A stretch of 12,108 bases of DNA from CBDCWA01 sp046048295 (GTDB lineage: Bacteria > Pseudomonadota > Alphaproteobacteria > Rhizobiales > Hyphomicrobiaceae): contig JBJOGJ010000111.1 in assembly GCA_046048295.1 (NCBI GenBank), positions 1 to 12,108 on the forward strand, read 5' to 3'. The notes beneath the pieces are model-generated. The model saw only the letters and a program-made list of their open reading frames with translations, made no database searches and was not told where the DNA came from. Shown here in pieces: positions 8,477 through 12,108 of the stretch. Both the position numbers and the translations under genes were made by a program. Each line of letters begins with the position of its first letter. Within the stretch, counting starts at the first letter, position 1.

Positions 8477-9067
8477 ATGACGCATCCAGAAAGACCAGCA
8501 CCCCGCATCTACCTCGCCGGGCCAGAAGTTTTCATGCCTGAAGCATTGAAGCTTGCCGCAGAAAAATGCGCGCTCGCGGCTTCGTATGGCTTCATTGGCG
8601 TGTTTCCCCTCGATAACGCACTCACTCTCGACAGTCTCGAGAAGCCGGACCAGGCGCGGCGCATCGCAGCTGCTAACGAGGGCCTGATGCGAGGGGCGGA
8701 CGCCATGATCGCCAATCTCACCCCGTTCCGCGGCGTCTCCATGGACAGCGGCACCGCCTTCGAGGTTGGCTTCATGCGGGCGCTCGGCCGACCGGTAACC
8801 GGCTACACCACCGTCATCGAGGATTACGCAGCCCGCTCTTCATATTATCGGAGCCTCTCGTCCCTCCCCTACGATGGCGACCGGCCCGAATACGACATCG
8901 AGGATTTCCGCTGCACGGAAAACCTTATGATCACGTCCGCGATAGAGGCCAGCGGATTCAGTGTGGTGATCGATCCGACACCACCGGCGTCACTCTCGTC
9001 ACTCTCGGGCTTCGAAGCGTGTTTGAACCAGTTGCGCGCGCACTTCGACCGCATCCAGGCAGCGTGA
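8477..9067 (+). CDS. Nucleoside 2-deoxyribosyltransferase family protein
   Basis: Encodes 196 residues. The family breaks N-glycosidic bonds of (deoxy)nucleosides and moves the sugar to another base, or to water in hydrolase-type members. Visible signatures: IYLAGPEVF (11-19) at the first strand, ADAMIANLTPFRG (74-86), then MDSGTAFEVGF (89-99), where Asp90 and Glu96 correspond to the catalytic residues; Glu96 should be the nucleophile that holds the sugar. The C-terminal CTENLMITSAIE (146-157) resembles the segment that completes the neighbouring active site in the oligomer. The ATG at 8477 is chosen because the conserved domain begins ten residues later; an in-frame GTG at 8393 would add 28 residues without family similarity. 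The ribosome-binding signal (AAAGGG, about 13 bases upstream) is poor. It diverges from the Nudix-macro/patatin unit. Base or nucleotide specificity cannot be told. Confidence 0.9.
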   Translation: MTHPERPAPRIYLAGPEVFMPEALKLAAEKCALAASYGFIGVFPLDNALTLDSLEKPDQARRIAAANEGLMRGADAMIANLTPFRGVSMDSGTAFEVGFMRALGRPVTGYTTVIEDYAARSSYYRSLSSLPYDGDRPEYDIEDFRCTENLMITSAIEASGFSVVIDPTPPASLSSLSGFEACLNQLRAHFDRIQAA

Positions 9068-9208
9068 ACCCATGGCAAGTCCGGACCCACGATGCACTAC
9101 TCGATACTGAACTTCAGTTGAGCCGCATCACCCTCACTGGCCAAGAAAGTCGGATGCGCCGCCCCAGTTAGTCGCGACGAACGCGCAACCGGGTGAGAAT
9201 GGCATGCG

Positions 9209-9246
9209 CAGTGCGTCAATTAGAAAGACAATCTTTCACCGCACTG
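9209..9246. terminator. Hairpin in the convergent gap, possible bidirectional terminator
   Basis: CAGTGCG (9209-9215) pairs with CGCACTG (9240-9246), enclosing GAAAGA (9223-9228) and TCTTTC (9232-9237) with a CAA loop. The two stems are separated by an asymmetric internal loop. It sits between the ends of two convergent genes, where a terminator is expected, but there is no T-run, so it would be non-canonical. The rest of the 199-base gap (9068-9266) shows no gene. Confidence 0.4.
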
Positions 9247-9266
9247 GCGGGAAATCGCGGCGGCGA

Positions 9267-10214
9267 TCAGTCACCGTCCACGTCACGCCCGCTTCGCCGC
9301 ATGGGCCCTCCGACATGCTTCTCACCACGGCTCTCGGCGATGGCAATCTGACGAGTCCGCTCTGCCGCAGCAGCCTTTGTCTCCGGATCGGCTTCGCTGT
9401 CACACCGCGCACAGATCTCCCGTGCATACCCGCCACCGCCTTCCCCGGAAAGGAATGGCAGGCGGCAGATGGAGCACAACTGATATGGCCCGGGCTCGAG
9501 GCCATGCCCCACGGAGACCCGCTCATCGAAGACGAAACATTCGCCGCGCCACAGGCTTTCCGCCTCGGGCACATCCTCCAGATACTTCAGGATGCCACCC
9601 TTCAAATGGAACACTTCGGGGAAACCACGCGACTTGAGTAATGCAGTCGCCTTCTCGCACCGGATACCGCCAGTGCAGAACATCGCGACCTTCATGGATT
9701 TATCTAGCCGGCTCTCGGCCCACGCCGGGAAGTCACTGAACGCCTCGGTCCCCGGATCGATCGCACCCTTGAACGTACCGATCGCCACCTCGTAGTCGTT
9801 TCGGGTATCGACAACGACGACGTTCGGATCGGCAATCAATGCGTTCCACTCCCGCGGCGATACATAGCTCCCGACGTCGACGGTCGGATCGACCCCTTCC
9901 ATCCCCATGGTCACGATCTCACGCTTCAAACGCACCTTCATCCGTTTGAATGGCATCGCTGCCGCACGGCTCTCTTTCCACTCGAGATCTGCGCATCCCG
10001 GCAACGAGCGGATATACCTCAAAACGGCATCTATCCCTTGGCGGGAGCCGGCAATCGTACCGTTGATGCCCTCCGGAGCCAGCAACAACGACCCAAAGAC
10101 ATCCGACGCACGGCACACACCTTCCAGCCCCACGCGAAGCACGGCCGGCTCACCGAACCGCGTGAACTTGTAGAGTGCGGCGACGATTATGGTATTAGAC
10201 AGGGGATCGCTCAT
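9267..10214 (-). CDS. trhO: tRNA uridine(34) hydroxylase TrhO (rhodanese family)
   Basis: Encodes 315 residues, the usual size for the TrhO/YceA family, which introduces the hydroxyl group at C5 of uridine 34 in certain tRNAs, the first step towards the 5-carboxymethoxy or methoxy modification of the wobble base. The N-terminal domain (about 8-105) has the family pattern LLAPEGINGTIAGS (44-57) and FKRMKVRLKREIV (89-101). The rhodanese domain (about 115-225) carries VVDTRNDYEVAIGTFKGAID (134-153) and the active loop FCTGGIRCEKA (179-189) with catalytic Cys180. The C-terminal part has two CxxC pairs (Cys247/Cys250 and Cys268/Cys271), suggesting a metal-binding ribbon. ATG start with only a weak ribosome-binding signal. 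Monocistronic by layout: convergent with the deoxyribosyltransferase gene and divergent from the NTF2-like gene. Confidence 0.95.
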   Translation of the reverse strand: MSDPLSNTIIVAALYKFTRFGEPAVLRVGLEGVCRASDVFGSLLLAPEGINGTIAGSRQGIDAVLRYIRSLPGCADLEWKESRAAAMPFKRMKVRLKREIVTMGMEGVDPTVDVGSYVSPREWNALIADPNVVVVDTRNDYEVAIGTFKGAIDPGTEAFSDFPAWAESRLDKSMKVAMFCTGGIRCEKATALLKSRGFPEVFHLKGGILKYLEDVPEAESLWRGECFVFDERVSVGHGLEPGPYQLCSICRLPFLSGEGGGGYAREICARCDSEADPETKAAAAERTRQIAIAESRGEKHVGGPMRRSGRDVDGD

Positions 10215-10259
10215 GCCAGTGACTTAAACGAGCCCTCAGGCGACGCGCAAGTATGGATG

Positions 10260-10288
10260 TTGGCGCTCCCCGCAAGGCTTGCTATTGA
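10260..10288 (+). promoter_or_regulatory. Candidate promoter for the NTF2-like/GNAT pair
   Basis: TTGGCG (10260-10265) and TATTGA (10283-10288) are separated by 17 bases and lie about 27 bases before the favoured start at 10316. Only four and three of six positions match the sigma-70 consensus. It is offered mainly because position and spacing suit the short space between two divergent genes. Confidence 0.25.
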
Positions 10289-10305
10289 GGCTCTCCGCAC
10301 CCGAT

Positions 10306-10309
10306 GGAG
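10306..10309 (+). promoter_or_regulatory. Ribosome-binding site deciding the NTF2-like start
   Basis: GGAG lies six bases before the ATG at 10316. The upstream in-frame ATG at 10304 contains part of this signal and has no Shine-Dalgarno of its own, so translation most likely begins at 10316. Confidence 0.6.
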
Positions 10310-10315
10310 ACCACG

Positions 10316-10732
10316 ATGCCGGACACACAACCCCTAATTCGCCGCTACTTCGACGCATTCAACTCCGGCGACATCGACGGCATGCTGGCCTGCGTAACAG
10401 ACGACATCGTCCACGATGTGAATCAAGGCGAACGACGCGAGGGCAAGGAGCGCTTTCACGCTTTCCTCGCCCGCATGGCGCACCACTATCGCGAACGCCT
10501 CGAGGACGTCGTCATCATGATCTCCGAAGACGGAACACGCGCGGCAGCCGAGTTCAATGTTGCGGGCACCTACCTGCAGACCGAACCAGGCCTCCCGCCG
10601 GCAAAATCACAGGCATACCAACTCCCGGCCGGCACGTTTTTCGCCGTCCGCGACGGTCTGATATCCCGCGTCTCGACATACTACAACCTAACCGAATGGA
10701 TAATGCAGGTCACCGCGGATGAAGCCATATGA
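10316..10732 (+). CDS. NTF2/SnoaL-like, ketosteroid isomerase-related protein
   Basis: Encodes 138 residues from the ATG at 10316 (142 from 10304). A single cone-shaped NTF2-like domain fills the protein: the opening helix LIRRYFDAFNSGDIDGMLAC, the strand DDIVHDVNQGERREGKERF, a central sheet (EDVVIMISEDGTRAAAEFNV) and the closing strands FFAVRDGLISRVSTYYN. It matches the group often labelled ketosteroid isomerase-related or nuclear transport factor 2 family protein. Members of this fold bind small hydrophobic molecules and may be enzymes, but the group has no settled reaction, and steroid isomerase activity should not be assumed. Its stop overlaps the start of the acetyltransferase gene (ATGA), so the two are translationally coupled and may act together. 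Confidence 0.88.
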   Translation: MPDTQPLIRRYFDAFNSGDIDGMLACVTDDIVHDVNQGERREGKERFHAFLARMAHHYRERLEDVVIMISEDGTRAAAEFNVAGTYLQTEPGLPPAKSQAYQLPAGTFFAVRDGLISRVSTYYNLTEWIMQVTADEAI

Positions 10733-11319
10733 CCCTCGCGATCGAGACCTATCCGGGCTCTGCGATGCAGCCAATCATTGCCGACATCGCGCGGCTCCGC
10801 ACCGTCGTATTCCGCGAATGGCCCTATCTCTACGATGGCGACGCAACCTATGAGGAAAGCTACCTCCAGCATTTCGCGTCATCCCAAGACGCGATAGTTG
10901 TCGTCGCCCGGGCCGCCGGCATGATCGTCGGCGTTGCCACCGCTTCACCGCTTGCTGCCCATACTCAGCAATTCGTGCCCCTTTTCGAGGCTGCCGGCTA
11001 CGACCCGAGGCGTACATTCTACTGCGGCGAATCCGTCCTCCTTCCGGCCTGGCGCGGACAGGGCATCGGCCACAAGTTCTTCGACAAGCGCGAGGCTCAT
11101 GCCACGAGGCTTGGCGGCTTCACCCACTCCGCGTTTTGTGCGGTCATTCGAGAAAAGAATGACAAGCGCCGGCCGGACGATTACCACCCCCTCGATGACT
11201 TCTGGATGAAGCGCGGCTACCGGCCCGTCGACCAACTCATCGGTAGCTATTCCTGGAAGGAAATCGGGCAGTCCGCCGAGACGGACCACCCGATGCAGTT
11301 CTGGATGCGCGAACTCTGA
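10729..11319 (+). CDS. GNAT family N-acetyltransferase
   Basis: Encodes 196 residues with the GNAT fold: an N-terminal helix region (LRTVVFREWPYLYDGD, 23-38), a beta-strand pair around AIVVVARAAGMIVGVATASP (55-74), and the acetyl-CoA pyrophosphate loop RGQGIG (109-114), preceded by the strand YCGESVLLPAW (98-108) and followed by the helix HKFFDKREAHA. It should transfer an acetyl group from acetyl-CoA to an amine; the substrate cannot be read from the sequence. It starts at the ATG overlapping the stop of the NTF2-like gene (shared ATGA), which means translational coupling. The gene ends one base before the convergent von Willebrand gene stop, leaving no room for a separate terminator between them. 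Confidence 0.92.
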   Translation: MTLAIETYPGSAMQPIIADIARLRTVVFREWPYLYDGDATYEESYLQHFASSQDAIVVVARAAGMIVGVATASPLAAHTQQFVPLFEAAGYDPRRTFYCGESVLLPAWRGQGIGHKFFDKREAHATRLGGFTHSAFCAVIREKNDKRRPDDYHPLDDFWMKRGYRPVDQLIGSYSWKEIGQSAETDHPMQFWMREL

Positions 11320-11320
11320 C

Positions 11321-12108
11321 CTATTGCGCGACGCGCAGGGTCGCGATCTGCAATGCGATCTCGCGGAACGCCTGGCGCAGTTCTTCTCCAGTTGTCGAGT
11401 TGAAGAAGTGGCTCGGACTAGACGCACACTGACGCATCGTCGTTTCCGCCGTACTGCCGGCGCTAAGCTGGAAAGCGACCGTGTAGACCTCGACACCGCT
11501 GGCCTTCATGTTGGTACAGATGGCACGCGCCTGCGTGGTAGAGCTGTCCCCCGAATAATCCTCATTGTACTCGCCATCCGTCATGAGCACGGCAATCTTC
11601 TTGAAGTTCGGATCGCCATAGGGCTGAGCAACTGAACCACCGCTCCACACACCATTCCACTCAGGCGAAAGCATGTACCAGGCCCAGGCAGTACCCAGAT
11701 GCCCCGCAGTCCGGCCTTCTGTGCCGAAGCTGTCGATATGCGCCTTCAGCGCAATTTTGTCGCCCGACAACGGCATGATCTTCGTCTGCGGCTTGCACCA
11801 GGACGTAGGACCACGATCGAAGTAGTTCCCGGGACCAGGCGCAATGTCCTTGTAGCGGTTGGAGCCTCTCCGCTCGCGAACACACGTTCCACTGGCGTTC
11901 TCCGGATCGACACCCGTAATGCTGCGATAGAGCGCCCCCCCCACGTTCACATGCTCCGAGAACGGCGCCAGCGCAATCTTTGCGTACTCCGGGTTGCGAT
12001 CGTCGATCACAATACTGACCAGATCCTTTGCAGCGGCTTTCAGATCTGAAATCTTGCTGCCCGACATCGAACCCGTGATATCGAGCATCATTGACACTTC
12101 GACCTTCT
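11321..12108 (-). CDS. TadG-like von Willebrand factor A protein, C-terminal part
   Basis: 261 residues are visible; the frame is open to the window edge, so the start and the expected N-terminal membrane/TadE-like part are missing. The visible part is a von Willebrand A domain: the first strand and metal site KVEVSMMLDITGSMSG (D-x-T-x-S form of the MIDAS motif), HLGTAWAWYMLSP carrying the conserved Thr, and IAVLMTDGEYN with the third metal-site acid. The end, a helix followed by IATLRVAQ, is typical for proteins annotated as TadG or pilus-assembly related in alphaproteobacteria, where they accompany Flp/Tad pilus genes and face the periplasm. Several Cys residues in the insertion (around SGTCVRERRG and SWCKPQ) fit an exported protein. 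Whether a tad locus follows beyond the window cannot be seen. The apparent start at 12097 is only an internal GTG. Confidence 0.88.
   Translation of the reverse strand, partial: KVEVSMMLDITGSMSGSKISDLKAAAKDLVSIVIDDRNPEYAKIALAPFSEHVNVGGALYRSITGVDPENASGTCVRERRGSNRYKDIAPGPGNYFDRGPTSWCKPQTKIMPLSGDKIALKAHIDSFGTEGRTAGHLGTAWAWYMLSPEWNGVWSGGSVAQPYGDPNFKKIAVLMTDGEYNEDYSGDSSTTQARAICTNMKASGVEVYTVAFQLSAGSTAETTMRQCASSPSHFFNSTTGEELRQAFREIALQIATLRVAQ

Overview
The window is a GC-rich, densely packed piece of an alphaproteobacterial chromosome, most likely from the order Hyphomicrobiales (Rhizobiales). The evidence is the dnaG-rpoD order, an RpoD of 666 residues with a long acidic non-conserved insert, the TadG-type von Willebrand protein, and many GTG or weakly led starts. 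The species cannot be named from the sequence alone.

Left part (1-4581, plus strand): the end of dnaG (primase), a 271-base spacer with several possible stem-loops, rpoD (housekeeping sigma factor) closed by a strong intrinsic terminator, then amn (AMP nucleosidase), whose stop overlaps a small secreted protein of unknown function. This is core replication and transcription machinery followed by purine-nucleotide breakdown.

Middle part (4553-9067): a two-gene minus-strand unit encodes a Nudix hydrolase fused to a divergent macro domain (first gene) and an integral-membrane patatin-like phospholipase with about seven membrane helices (second gene). Diverging from the unit across a short shared control region is a nucleoside 2-deoxyribosyltransferase-family gene. 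These three genes are the most unusual content: a nucleotide-sugar or ADP-ribose binding and hydrolysing fusion, a membrane lipid hydrolase, and an N-glycosyl-bond enzyme side by side. A nucleotide-responsive membrane-lipase module is a reasonable hypothesis, but it is not proven by the sequence.

Right part (9068-12108): a convergent gap with a hairpin, then trhO (rhodanese-type tRNA U34 hydroxylase, minus strand), a translationally coupled pair of an NTF2/SnoaL-like protein and a GNAT acetyltransferase (plus strand), and finally the C-terminal part of a TadG-like von Willebrand factor A protein (minus strand) that runs off the window.

No tRNA, rRNA, CRISPR array, transposase, integrase or other clear mobile element was seen. 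No stretch over 300 bases lacks a gene.
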